From the NCBI RefSeq assembly GCF_047495875.1, contig NC_092474.1, positions 11,687,655-11,751,654 of the forward strand: 64,000 nt of DNA, given 5' to 3'. Positions 1 to 11,340 of this stretch are shown here, piece after piece. A program made the position numbers and the translations under genes. The stretch comes from Pithys albifrons albifrons (lineage: Eukaryota; Chordata; Aves; Passeriformes; Thamnophilidae). The notes under the pieces are model-generated. The model worked only from the letters and a program-made list of their open reading frames with translations, was not told where the DNA came from and ran no database searches. Numbering within the stretch: position 1 is the first letter of the stretch; the number at the start of each line of letters is the position of its first letter.

Positions 1-440
1 CTCTGTTTACACAGTTTCAAAGGTCCAGCCCCATGCAGTAAATAATGTGGTCTAGGTAAGTGAGATCTGAAATTGTTCTTACATAAGATCTTCATTGTAA
101 CTTGGGTTTGAGCCTTTTCCAGGCACTGATGTCATGTTCATCTAACTCACTTAAGCACCACTGTTAGACACATCCATCCGAGCTGCATCTCCCTCTGTAG
201 TCTTTGGGGATCTGCTCAGTGTGATTTCTCCCAGCTGCAGTGGGTGCCTGCTTTTATATCAGTGCTGTGCACCCTAAAATGCCTTTCTCCCTTGACAAGA
301 GGAGCCCAGGATAGCCTGAGCTCATCATTGGATGAGGCTGTCCACATGAAGAATGCCTGAAGTTCCAGGACTGATCCTGTGAGCTGCTCAGTGACTGATT
401 ATTGTCTTTCTTGGTTTTTCCTCCTTCTTCAACTCTTTAG
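1..440 (+). other. TPCN1: Intron of TPCN1
   Basis: This stretch lies upstream of the first recognised TPCN1 exon and ends in a pyrimidine-rich tract and AG acceptor at 439-440. I see no coding exon in it. The rest of TPCN1 lies to the left of the window. Confidence 0.6.
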
Positions 441-1806
441 CAAATGTCAACAGTGTTTCTGGGACGAAGATCGAGGACCAAAAGTGATTTGAGTATGAAG
501 ATGTATGAGGAGGAGATACAGGTACGTGGGCCTGAGCTGGAGATATTAACAGGTCTCTGTGGGGAGCAAAACATTGCCTGGAATTACAAATCACCTTTTT
601 AAACACTGGAGACTGCCTTCCTCTGAGGGCAAGCAACTGATGAGGGTGGACATCCATGAAGTGTGGTTCAGATTGATCCATTCTTGCTCTCAGGGATTTT
701 GTTAAACCACAGGGCACATCAGAGCCTCCTCGGTGGGTCCAGGTGTCCAGCTGTGCAGGTGTGTCAGCAGAGTCCCTGTAACCACACCCAGGGTGTGTGC
801 AGGCACTTCAGCTTGGCTGAGCTCACCTGGGCTGCCCAGGTGTTTGCTGGGGCTGTGAGCATGTGCCTAAGGCTTGGCTGCTGAGCCCAGGGTTGTTAAA
901 CCCCTGGAATGTGATAGTGTTTGTGCTTAGGCGTGTCTGTCTGACACAGAAATCAAGGGTTCTCCCAGGCAGTGTGTGGTGTGGGCAGTGCTGCCTGGTT
1001 TGCCTGCAGAATAGGAGGCTGAGCAAGGTGAGAAACACACAAATCAGCTGATTCCCTGGATTGTTTAGCACCTTCCTGCTTGTGCCCTCTGTGGTCAGGA
1101 GCTTTCTGCCATGGATTTGGTCACTGTCCTGCGAAGGGCAGTTGAAGGTCATGGACTAATGTAATCATTAGTACTGAAAGGATTAATCTTGTAGCCATTT
1201 GAATCTGTCCTTTGTCCCTGGGGCTGGCAGCTTGGGACGAGTCTTCAGTCTCCCTAAAGAAAATGAGTATGTTATTTACCACGAGGCTGGGTGATCTGCA
1301 GAGAAGCTCCTTGCCTGTTCTTCTTAGTCTGTGATTCAGAGATGAACACACTGTAACACAGGACTGGGAGCAGCTCTGCAAATCCCAAACATCACAGAAC
1401 ATTGATACCAGAGCCCTAGCTGTTCAGCAGGGACATCCTGAGAGAGGGATATTTCCTTGCCCAGGTTTGCTTGGGCTGCAGGTGGCAAGGTCTCAGTGCA
1501 TTGTTCACAACTGGGCTGCAGTTAACAGGGTTGTTCCAGGAGTATCCAGAGCTTTGGAAGGAGCCCTCTGTACCTGAACATGAAATGTGCCTTGAAACAT
1601 GGCACAGTCACCAAAGGCTGATCAGGCTGTGAGACCAGTGTGGGGCAGAATCTGATCCCTGTGTGTTTGTTCTCCCGTTGCAGGAATGGTATGAGGAACA
1701 CTCCAGAAAAGAGGAATCCCAAACACCATTGCAAGAACCTGCATCTGCTTCCAACAGCTCTCTGAAGCCCCTGAGCCTCCGACAACGCTCCCAGACTGTC
1801 ATCTAG
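441..1806 (+). CDS. TPCN1: Two-pore calcium channel protein 1, last two coding exons (partial)
   Basis: This is the C-terminal tail of TPCN1, an endolysosomal cation channel regulated by NAADP and phosphoinositides. The two exons are 441-521 (27 codons, phase 0, acceptor AG at 439-440, donor gtacgt) and 1684-1806 (40 codons plus TAG, acceptor ttgcag). Together they encode 67 residues that begin [16 protein letters not shown], continue through a [14 protein letters not shown] segment and end RQRSQTVI. The arginine-rich stretch, the acidic MYxEEIQEWYEEH helix and the RQRSQTV ending match the vertebrate TPCN1 cytoplasmic tail. The channel domains lie outside the window. The neighbouring SLC8B1 gene is convergent, as in other vertebrates. 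Confidence 0.93.
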
Positions 1807-4380
1807 GCCTAGCTAATGCGAGCTGCCTTCTATGCAATAACCTAGAGTATTCCTTCACAGCATATTTTGGGATGATGTATATAGACTTGTCAGTGTACTG
1901 GTATAGGGTTCAAATCTCTTCCCCAGCAGTGGGTTGCTGAAAAAACCAGAGGCCCAGGGGACTCTGTAAGGCTGCTGCACACTGATTGAGCAGGGTGAAC
2001 ATCTTGGACAGAACAGAGCCCTTGTCCCTCTGAGCCACTCCCCAGGCTCCAGCCTGCTGTTTGTCTTACCACTAACAGACCATGGGGAAAGGGATCTGTG
2101 ATCCATTAATAGCAGGGAATTCACTAAGTCACCTGCTTAGTATTAAAACCTTGTCCCTTTCTGAAGATCCCTTTTGCTTCAAGGGTACCATTAACCTAGG
2201 AATAAAAGATCAGGGAGTGAGTTTTTCTTCTCCACCTTCTTCCTTATGCAAAGAAAGGGGAAGTGGGGTGAAATCTCAGCACTTTTGGAAGAGCAGACTG
2301 CCTTCCCCCTCCTTCTTGACACACCTAGATGCACTCCTTGTAGTAGCTCCAGCTCTGATTATTGAATTTAGCTGTCCCTGAGTAGTTCTGTGGCAGAACC
2401 AAGGGCCAGCACCTCATCATGTTGTGACCATAGGTGGGACAGGGGTCTGGGGACATGAACTCTGTCTCTGCTATAGGCATTCACTATCTGCATTGCTGCT
2501 GGTCAGTCCTGCCTGTGGCCCTGCCTGGGGCTGGGATCTGCAAACCCCAAAGCTCCTGTCTCTGGTGCAGGGTGATGTGGCTGTTGGCCTCTGCCACTTG
2601 GCCACCTGCTCTGCCAAGGACAAACCTCTGGCTGGTCCGTAGCTCAGATAAATGACTGGGAGCAAGAGTGGAAGGCTTTGCAGCTCCAAGTCTGGCTTAT
2701 TTTTGCCTGGCTCTGGCCTAGGGAGAGCTTCAAACAGTCCTACTAGTTAGTGCTTAGCCAGGTCCTTACTCTGTGCAGGTGAGAGTGTCCCAGCACCAGC
2801 AGTGTTGCTCCTCCCTTGCTCTCACCCCTGCAGAAATGTTCTTCTGGCTGGCAAATGTCGACTCAAGTTGGATCTTGGGAAGATCCACTTAAGAGCTTTA
2901 CTGTTCCCCTGAATTTTGGACACAGGAGGAACGTGGAAGGCAAAGATTCTTCTCATCCATCTGCTTTTGTGCAGCTGGTAGGGAGGCTGCCAGACCTGGC
3001 AGCTGAGGGCTGGGAAGGAAGAGGGAAAAGGGACCCCTTCCCAGCTCTGTCACATTTTTTGTTTGATTGTGGCAGGTTGTGTTGTTGCTCATGTTTCATT
3101 TGAACCTGTCTCTCCAAGTCCCTCTTTTCCCTGTCAGCACAGAAGGTGCTGAGGGATAGAAGTATCTGGCAGAGGTTCTCTTCACCTCTTGCTGTTTGGT
3201 CTTTCCTCAGGTTCTGACTAAGAGAAGAGCTTGCTGGGGAGGCTTTCTCTTTCTTCTGGGTACATCAGGCAGTGGGAGATCTGTGTCCCCATTCCCTTTG
3301 TCCCACATCCCTGTCTTTTTCTTGGTGGCCTCACCATGTGGCATAAGGACAGTGAGAGAGGGCTGATCCTACCCCAGGCAGCTCAGGAGCATTTCCTGGG
3401 TGGATGAGACTTTCAGAAGTAGGCAAGACAGAGCTGCTTCTGGAAAGCTCTCCCTCCACAGCAAGGTGGGAGCTATGGGATGGAAGGAGTGGGTGAGCAG
3501 CTTTCCAGGCAGCACACACACCACTGGCTGCTCCCAACCCTTGCCAAACTCCCTGGGTGCCTCACGGCAACTCTTTGTTTCCTTTCTGGATACTTGAAGG
3601 TATGAAACTATTTCTGAGCTGAACCATGAAGGACCTTAAAGGGCTGTTTTCCAAACCATAAATTTGACCACAAATTAACAAGCAGTGCCGTTGTTGCTCT
3701 TGCAGTTGCTCTGCGTGGAGTTGCAGTCTGGGAGGTTTATCCAGATTAGTCCTGGGGCTGCAGGAGATGGTGTTTATTGTGCTTTAAGTTGTGGGCAGGA
3801 TGAATGAGCATTGTGAAGGTTAGAGGGGAAAAAATGTGGCTGTGTTTAATCTCCACATTCCCCTGCAGCCTATTTCTCCTGGCAGGGCTGTCAGTGAGGT
3901 TTTTCTGGGGATGTTTTCTGGGTGTGAAAGGAGCTGTGGCTCTAAGCTGTACTGAGGGGGGCACTGACCTGCTTAGCATGCAATAACAGGGCTCTGTGGA
4001 GGGCTTGGGCTGGGGATCAGGGCACAGGTGCTGCCTCCATGGCTTCATGCTGACGTGTTGATCCAGTCCCACATACCCACTGGGTTAATTATTTTTGTAA
4101 ACTAAGGAGGGTGGCAGGAGTTTGCTTCTTCCATATGACTTTGGAAGGAAACAAAGTTTGAGTACGGGGCATCCCCTTCTATTTATCCTCCTCTCCCCCT
4201 CACCCCCCACCACACAGACTAATGATGGAGACAATCATTTTGTAGGGAGCACGGGAGGAAGCACTGCAGGATTTTGTATGCTGGTGTTTTGTTTATAAAA
4301 ACGATTTTATGGATATGTCTGTCAGATGTTCTCTAGATTTTTTCAAGCGCACTAATAAAAAGCATCCTTGGCTTTGTAAA
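1807..4380 (+). other. TPCN1: TPCN1 3' UTR (probable)
   Basis: This noncoding sequence follows the TPCN1 stop codon and contains no recognisable exon of another gene. A first AATAAA at 2201-2206 and a second at 4354-4359 give candidate short and long 3' UTRs of about 0.4 and 2.6 kb. The open frames here have no family resemblance and are treated as chance. Confidence 0.55.
4354..4359 (+). terminator. TPCN1: TPCN1 distal poly(A) signal candidate
   Basis: A canonical AATAAA is followed within 30 bases by T/G-rich sequence. It is the last one on this strand before the convergent SLC8B1 3' end. Confidence 0.5.
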
Positions 4381-5379
4381 GGCAGTGGCTTCCCTCCTCC
4401 TTCCCTGTGCTATTCCAGAAGTGGGGTTTGGCCAAGCTGAAGCATTTCCAGTGTTTGAAGAGGGGCACTGGCCGTGCTCCCTCTCCTGTGGCAAGTGCTT
4501 GGATTGGGAATGTTTTGCATTCATGCCCTGACAACTGCTCTGAATTCCTGTTCCAGGACATTGCAAAGCCCAGCTCTCTTCTGCCCTCCCCCTACCATTT
4601 CCCCCCCTAAACATTAAGATAATGCTTTCAGTTATGTTCCTGAACTCAGCCGCAGTGCAGGGTTAAGGCCAGAAGGGCTGTTTGACGCTGTATCGCTGTT
4701 TCGGAACGTTGACTGCGGTTTCGATTGCTTTACCCCTGCCCTGGGTGGAAGGAAGTGGGGCTTGGCTCCCGGATAATTCCGGCAGCTGCCGGAGGAGGTT
4801 GAGGGCAGAGCCAATAGCTGGAAGCACAGAGATCGTTATTTCTTGTGAAACCCCTGGTTAGAGGGAGAAATGCTGCAGGGCCGGGAGGCTGCTGGAACCC
4901 CCAGAGGGAGCAGGGACTGGGTCCGCGGTTGTGCCGCTTGCACAACACCCCCGTCCCGTGGGGCAGTGATGTGGGTGTCGCTCTGCAACAGCACTTGGCA
5001 TTGCAGCCCGTGCTCTGTGGACCCTCCAGCTGGGAACACGAGCCCAGCCACTCTGCTCCTCCCCCGGGACTGCGGGCAGCCCCTCCCGTGTCCCTGTCCC
5101 CCGGGACTGAGCAGTGCCTCTCGCTGCCAGTGCTGACCCCGTGCCTGACACAGCGATTCCCAACGGGACATGTGACTGCTCTCGGGACAGCAGCTGCTGG
5201 TGAACCCAAAGGAAACCACTTTCCCAGACCCTGGGAAAAACCACCCTGGGTGGCCTAGGGTGTCACTCCCAGCTCAGCCTCAGCTGTTCCCTCTGCCCTC
5301 CAAGGACCGTGCTGAGTAAGGACTGTGTCACAACAGCACAGGGCAGGAGAAATTGCCCTCACAGCAAACAAAAGTCAGT
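4381..5379. other. Intergenic space between convergent TPCN1 and SLC8B1
   Basis: About 1 kb of GC-rich noncoding DNA separates the two 3' ends. I recognise no exon, RNA gene or repeat. Overlapping frames on both strands around 4730-5260 have no family resemblance. Confidence 0.5.
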
Positions 5380-6151
5380 GTTGGGGTTGCGGGGTTTTTA
5401 TTGCAATTTTTTTACAGTGCCTAAATCTAGTCCTGCCAGAGGCTAACACTGTGTCGAAACTCCAGATCCTTTCCTACAGCTCTGCTCACCCCAGCAGGAG
5501 AAAAGTAGGATCTGAAACTCAGGTTGAAAAATGTCACTAAAAAGAGTAGGGGAAACCAGCCTCCCTTGGTTTGGTGTTTGTTTTTCCTCCAGCTTTGCTT
5601 GCACTAAACCCAGTGTTGCCCTGGAGCATTGTCTCACCTTAACCCTGTCTGGCTCTGCCCTGGCTGCTGTTCCAGCCCCATGGTGCCAACACAGTGTCCT
5701 TTAAAGGGACAAACATGTGCTTGGACCTTCTCAATTACCCTGTATACACAACTGCCCCATCCCTGTCCTGGAGCAGCTGGATGGAGGTGAGGAGGGAAAG
5801 GTGAAGTGGTTGAGAAGGTAAAGCCTCTCCTGTTGTGCCCCTGAGCTGGAGCTGCCTCTGCCTCTGGCACCAGAGGCAGCCAAGACCTCGACCTTGCTCC
5901 TGCCCAAGACTGCCTTGAGTTAAACAGATTAAACAGAGCAAGGGGAGGATGTGGCTAATGACTAACAACTCCTCCAACCACAACCACCCTCTCTCCTAGA
6001 AGTGAGGGCTGAGGGCTGGGCTGGCACCTCCAGCAGCTCAGCTGGGCTCAGGGAGCCCTTGTCCCCCTGGCAGGGACAGGGGAGGGGCACTGAGGCCCCG
6101 ATGCAGCAGGAAGGCAGAGCAAGATCCAGGGCTGGATGTGATCTCCTGGGG
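5380..6151 (-). other. SLC8B1: SLC8B1 3' UTR (probable)
   Basis: This is noncoding sequence between the SLC8B1 stop at 6152-6154 and the AATAAA at 5397-5402. No other feature is recognised in it. Confidence 0.5.
5397..5402 (-). terminator. SLC8B1: SLC8B1 poly(A) signal candidate
   Basis: TTTATT on the plus strand reads AATAAA on the minus strand, about 750 bases beyond the SLC8B1 stop codon. Confidence 0.5.
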
Positions 6152-9100
6152 TCAGTCAGAGGTGGAGAGATGGATCACCCTGAACTCAGTCAGCAGGGCC
6201 ATGCAGAGGAACGCCAGGTAGTAGGTGATGAGGCAGATGCCGTAGGCCTTGCCCAGCTGGAAGCACTGAGCTGGCACCGACACGAAGGAGAAGACCAGGC
6301 TCAGCCCCAGGGCCCCGGCCAGGACCCAGACCAGGAGACTGTCGGGCTCCAGCTGCCAGAGAGATGGGGAGAGGTGTGAGGGGATACCTCAGTCCCGCTG
6401 CCAGCCTCACCTATGTCACATGTCACTGCAGCCTTACCTTCACCAGTGGCTGGTTGCTGGACATCTGCAGCAGGCAGCCCAGTCCCACACCGACCAGGAT
6501 GTCTGGGGCAGGTTCAGGATGGACACAGCACAGGAGACCTCAGGGGAGTGACAGAACCAGCCACGTCCCTCCCACCCTGGGGAATGAGCACCAGTCTTCC
6601 TCCTCCTGCTTCCTGCCCCCCAGGGCTGTTGTCTGGCCCAAAGCATTCCCTGCTTGTGGTGAATACAACTTGGAGCACTTGAGGAGGAGAGGCTTCAGCC
6701 TGGTGTGGTGGGGACTCACCAGAGGGGAGGCACAGCCTCTTCCCCTCCTTCCCTTGGCCAGTGCCAAATTTGCCAGACTCCAGCCCCAACTCTCACCCTG
6801 CTGGGGCTGGGACCAGCCATGGGAACAGGGGGGTGCTGATGGCTTCATCCCTGCAGCTCACAAATACCACACCAGTCCTCTCACACCGTGAGGACATCAG
6901 GGAGGTTGCCAACATCACTGGGGCCCTGGGATGATGGATCCTGTCCAGCTCCTCTCCAGGGGTCCCACAGGACCAGGGGATCTCCCTTAGCTGTAGGCAG
7001 GGAAACTGAGGCAGCCCCCGCCCCTGGCACCCAAAGGATACTGAAGATGATGCCCCCAAAGCAGGCGGAGAAGGCCATGCGGGGATAGCCCTGCCGTGCC
7101 ATGGTGAGGTCGGAGAAGGTGTCTGCAGAGAGAGAAGGAGAGACCTTGGGGCATGGCAGGGGCACCCTGGGGGGTATGTGTGGGCCACTGGGGCACAGCA
7201 GAGCCCTCACCACCGATGCTGTTGCCCCAGGCCAGCAGTGTCAAGCCCAGCACAGTGTTGCTCAGCTGAAAGATGATGCCCAGGGTCCGCAGGATGTTCA
7301 CCAGCTCCGTGGCCGCGGCGTTGATCCACATGGCACTGGCCAAAAACCCAAGGAAGGCAAATACCTGCCAGAAAAGGGTGCAAGCTGCTCCCTGGGTACA
7401 TCCCATGGGACCCTGCACACTTCCAGCCAGTCATATCCCTCCTGGGGACACTGGGGAATGTGAAAGAGGTCCTGGGTCCTGCTCTGCCCCCAGGACCCTC
7501 AGCCCCAATCAGAGCAGGCTGGGCTGGACACCGGTGGGTGTTCAGGGCTGGGAGACATCTTACACAGTGATACTTGGGTGGGTCCTCGTTGCTTGTGGTG
7601 ATGAAGATGATGATCGCCAGGACAGAACCAACCAGTATGACCAGTCCCCAGACTGGGAAGATACCCTGGATCAGGTACAGCCCATCTGCACATGGTGGGG
7701 AGAAGGAGCATCAGAGCAGCTGGGGCAGGATCCAACCAGGCTTGAGGTAGGAGGTAAACCCTTGTTCCCTAAAGCCACCTCTACCCTAAGCCCTCACAGG
7801 GCTGCTCCCCTCAGTGCCCGTTTCCTCAGGCAGGCAGGGCTTGCTTCATTTTTCCTCCAGGACATGGATGCTATGAGGGTGCATCCAGCAGCAAACCAGG
7901 CTCTCTGGCTTGGCTCTTCACTGCCTGTCCTTCCTTCCCCAGAACAGGGAGCCAGCTCTGAAGGGTACCAATAGTCCCCAAGGCTTTGGTGGCCTTGTCA
8001 GTCCCATCCCTTCCTTGGAGTTGGGACCACCCCGGACTCTTACAGGCTCCTGACTTCAGGGTGAGGACGCAGAGCAGGGGGCTGGTGATGATGTGCAGGC
8101 AGTTAAGGGGTCTCTTCCAGTTCAGATCATCCTTGTCAGGGTCCACAACAGGAACAGTGAGCAGCAGCACCAGCTCCACGGGCACCTGGGATGGGGGACC
8201 CCCAAGCTGGGACACCCTGCAAGGTGCCCCAGGACCCATCCCCAACCCACCACAGATTCCACCATCCCCACTGCAAAGTTCAGGGGTGATACAGCCCCAA
8301 GGGCCAGCAGGGTTGGGGATGCCCCATGACAGGGCTTCTCCTGGGTCATGTTCCCCCTGACTCACCCTGAGGGCCTTGAAGAGCCGCCAGTACCAGGGCT
8401 TCCTCCTCCACCTGCGGTAGTCCAAGGGGGTGAGGGCCATGGTGAGGATGCGCAGGGAGGTCTCCTGGGAGGGCAGCAGGGGCCGATATTCCTCACCTGA
8501 GAGGGCCAGGGTGGGTGAGCAGAGTGGGGGGCTCTCCGGCCACCCCTCAGCCCTTCCAGCATGGAGCTGCAGTCCCCTGCATGCCTCCAGGGAGATCTCC
8601 CTGCCCCAGGGCAGCACCTGGCACCCCATGGGCTCAGTCACACATACAGCAGCCTGGGGGTCTCTAGGATGCCCAAGGACAGAGCAGACCCAGCCCCGAG
8701 CCCACCAGAAAGAACATACCATAGTCACTGCTGTTCGTGCCTGTGGACTCCGGCTCTTGGGCATCTGTCGGCATCTCTGTGGGGAGGAGGGGTGGAGGGG
8801 GAGAGTAGAAGGAAACCCCAACACACTCGGGCTCCCATCACAGCCAGATGGCCCCTTACCTGGCTCCCAGGGCCCAGGGGAGACTGGCCCATCTCCTCGC
8901 TGCCGCCGGTGGATCCAGGTGCAGAGCACCACAGTGAAGACATAGAAGATGTACAGCCCCAGGTAACCTGGGATGGGGGAATGATGGAGGGTTATGGCAC
9001 CTCCAGGCTACCACCCCCCAGCCCCAGCCCCACCCAGTACTCACCCAGAGCCTCTCCCAGCCTGATCCTGCCAAAGTAGAGGACCATGAAGGTGAGGAAG

Positions 9101-10789
9101 ACAGCCAACATGTAGAAGATGACATCCCTGAGGAAGGGCCTGGAGGCGGCTGTGAAGGGCTTGACCAGGGCGATACCCCCGGCCACCACCGTGGTCACAA
9201 ACACACCAGCACCTGACAATGCAACAGGACCCTCTCAGCAGGTAGGAACATCCCATGACCGCACAAGGCTGTTCCCAAACACCCAGTCCCAAGTCAGCAG
9301 CTCCCAGGGAGGAGCTGGAGTGGAGGTCTCCTTACCAAAGATGGCCCCAATGGCCAGCCCTGCTGTCCGGGGATCAGAAAAGGCCACCACAGCACTGAAG
9401 ACATCTGGTGCCCCATTTCCAAAGGCCAGGAAGGTGACACCATGGAGAGGGGACATCAAGGAAAAGGTCTGATGGTCTGTTCCCCATGGGGACATGAGTG
9501 CCAGTGCATTCCTGTGCAGTGCCAGCACACGACCGCCTCTCCCAGTGCCACCCCAGGCTCACACTCTGAATTGATTTACCCTGGCATGGTGCCAAGGGGA
9601 CACAAAGTGACCCTGTCACAGCCACCCCCCCTGTGATTTGCCAAGGATACTGCCACGTTGTGGGACAGCTTCAGGTTGGTGGAGATGGCCGACAAGTTGG
9701 GGCAGAAGCTGGAAGGGCAGAGAAGGTGGAAAGGGGTGATGGGGCTGCTCGGGGACCAAGGGGCTCCCGCTCACCCTGGGGACCGTCCCCTCCTCTGCGG
9801 GGCCACTCACAACTTCTCTGCCGTCACACCGAGGATGATGAACAGGTACAGCAGCCAGAGAGCCTGCGGGGTCAGGGGTGCCACAGACAGAGGTCAGTGG
9901 GGTCCCCACCCCAGGCCCCCACAGCAGAGCATCCCCCAGCACTACCCTGCTCCCATCCTTACATAGAGGGTGACAGCGAGGGGCAGCAGCTGCGGGGGAA
10001 AGATGCAGAAGACCCCATTGAGGTAGTCGAGGAAGCCGCCATCCATCCGGCAGTCAGGAGTGCTCCGGATGAAGCTGCACCACTCGGAGCTGTTGTGTTT
10101 CCGAACCTCCCAGCACTGCAGGGCAGAGCAGGGGGTGCTCAGCTGGGCACCCTGAGGCCCAATCCCACCCCGAGCACCCACTGCTCTCCCTGAGAGCTGC
10201 CATCGGGCACCCTGAGGGGACAGGACCCACCCCAAGCACCCACCACCCCCACACGGGCTGCCATCCGGCACTGCCCCTCTGTGGGGCTGCTTTCAGCAGG
10301 TCGCTGTCATCCCTGTCTTAGTTTCCCCATCTGTGCTACATGTGCGTGGGTCAAGGGCTGTGCCAGGGCCAGCAGGAGTGGGAGCCCTTGTCCACACCCT
10401 TGTCCTTGTCCTCCCACAGCCCCCACCCAAACCCGGCCACAGGAAAGCGCCAGCCTGGCAAGCCACGAGGTTTTCAAAGGAGAAAACCAGCAGTGGAGGA
10501 TATCCTGGTGAGATCCCAACTGCGACGGCAGGGAAAGGAGAATCAGGGACGGGACAGGACGGGACCCCACCACCCCGGCAGCACCCACATCCCTCCCGCC
10601 GTCCCCCCCCCCCAAGCCCACCGCAGCCCCCAGACTCACATTCAGGCCCTGTCCGTGGCTCAGAGCATCCCCCCCGGGAGGGACCGTGTGTCCCATGTCC
10701 AGCAGCGGGGTCCCGGCTGACAGTGCCCCGGCCAGGCTGAGCACTCCGGCCAGCCCCGTGGCCCCCTGCCCCATGGTCCCCTGCCCCAT
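6152..10789 (-). CDS. SLC8B1: Mitochondrial sodium/calcium exchanger NCLX, complete
   Basis: NCLX exchanges Na+ or Li+ for Ca2+ across the inner mitochondrial membrane. Coding exons in transcript order: 10789-10640, 10115-9963, 9863-9811, 9708-9651, 9441-9336, 9212-9045, 8967-8860, 8776-8720, 8496-8366, 8185-8044, 7685-7564, 7364-7211, 7122-7042, 6502-6438, 6352-6152. They sum to 1749 nt (582 aa; human 584), with phase conserved at every junction. The alpha-1 repeat GVTFLAFGNGAPD is near residues 139-151, and the alpha-2 repeat LTLLAWGNSIGD near 457-468 carries the acidic exchanger residue Asp468. Between them is a loop with VPVVDPDKDD. The N-terminus is a hydrophobic leader. The start at 10789 (gccATGG context) was chosen over an internal Met five codons later because it is the first ATG in a good Kozak context. 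The human PKA motif RRGS in the loop is not preserved here (RRQRGDGPVS). Confidence 0.95.
9442..9650 (-). other. SLC8B1: U12-type intron in SLC8B1 with GT-AT ends
   Basis: The intron between the NVA and GVTFLAFGNG exons starts GTATCCTTgg (9650 down to 9641), matching the minor-spliceosome donor RTATCCTT. It contains ttttccttgat at 9465-9455, matching the U12 branch consensus, with the branch A at 9456. That is 14 bases from the 3' end, the spacing expected for U12 introns. The intron ends in AT instead of AG or AC. The reading frame requires GGT GTC ACC to begin at 9441, and there is no AG at the junction. Confidence 0.75.
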
Positions 10790-11340
10790 GGCAGAGGGGC
10801 AGCCCCGGGGGACACCTACCACCGACAGCGACCCCCGAGGGGAGGGCTCGGGGGCTGCCCCCAGACCCCCATCCCGCGCTCCCCGAGCGAGGAAAGGAGG
10901 GGTTAAAAATTGACAATAAAAAAGAGAAATTATTATTTATAATAAAAAATAATAAAAAGGATAAAGGACAGAGCCCCCCGCGGGCAGGCTGAGGCCCCGC
11001 CGCCGCGCCACGTCCCCCTGAGCCGGCCGGGCTCAGCCCCGGGGCCGCCCCGAGCTCAGGGGGAGCTGGGTGGGCACCCACACTCCACGCAGGACCAGGG
11101 GACCTGGGGGTGCCCCCCAAGGCAGGTGGGGGGGAAGGGGAGACCTCGATGGGGGTGGGGACGGAGACCCCGAGGGGGGAGGACCCCGGGCGGGGATGGA
11201 TGCGGGAGCACCCGGGGACCCCACCCGCGGCGCGGACCCACCGTGTCGGCGCGGCCGCGGGGCCGTGGGCGGGCAGCTGATCTCCCCCGCACCCCCCGCC
11301 TTAAAGCGGCCGCCACCCTCCGCCCTTAAAGCGACAGTGG
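10790..11340 (-). promoter_or_regulatory. SLC8B1: SLC8B1 5' UTR and CpG-rich promoter region
   Basis: The sequence just upstream of the SLC8B1 start is strongly GC- and CpG-rich, with gcggccgc-type runs around 11,230-11,300 and repeated ccttaaagcg near 11,300-11,335. A short AT-rich interruption (runs of aataaaaa) lies at 10,905-10,960, probably in the 5' UTR or just upstream of it. No TATA box is evident on the minus strand. The exact transcription start cannot be placed. Confidence 0.45.

Noticed and set aside
7273..7974. 233-codon plus-strand frame
   Set aside because: It is antisense to two conserved SLC8B1 exons, so its openness comes from the real coding strand and GC content.
7871..8932. 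353-codon minus-strand frame
   Set aside because: It reads through several true SLC8B1 exons and their introns. The exons are spliced in conserved phase and the intronic parts have no family similarity.
10801..10822. Upstream in-frame start for SLC8B1 at 10822
   Set aside because: The codon there is GTG, not ATG. The first ATG in good context is at 10789.
10293..11120. 275-codon minus-strand frame near the SLC8B1 start
   Set aside because: It overlaps the true first coding exon in another frame and runs into the CpG-rich promoter; no similarity.
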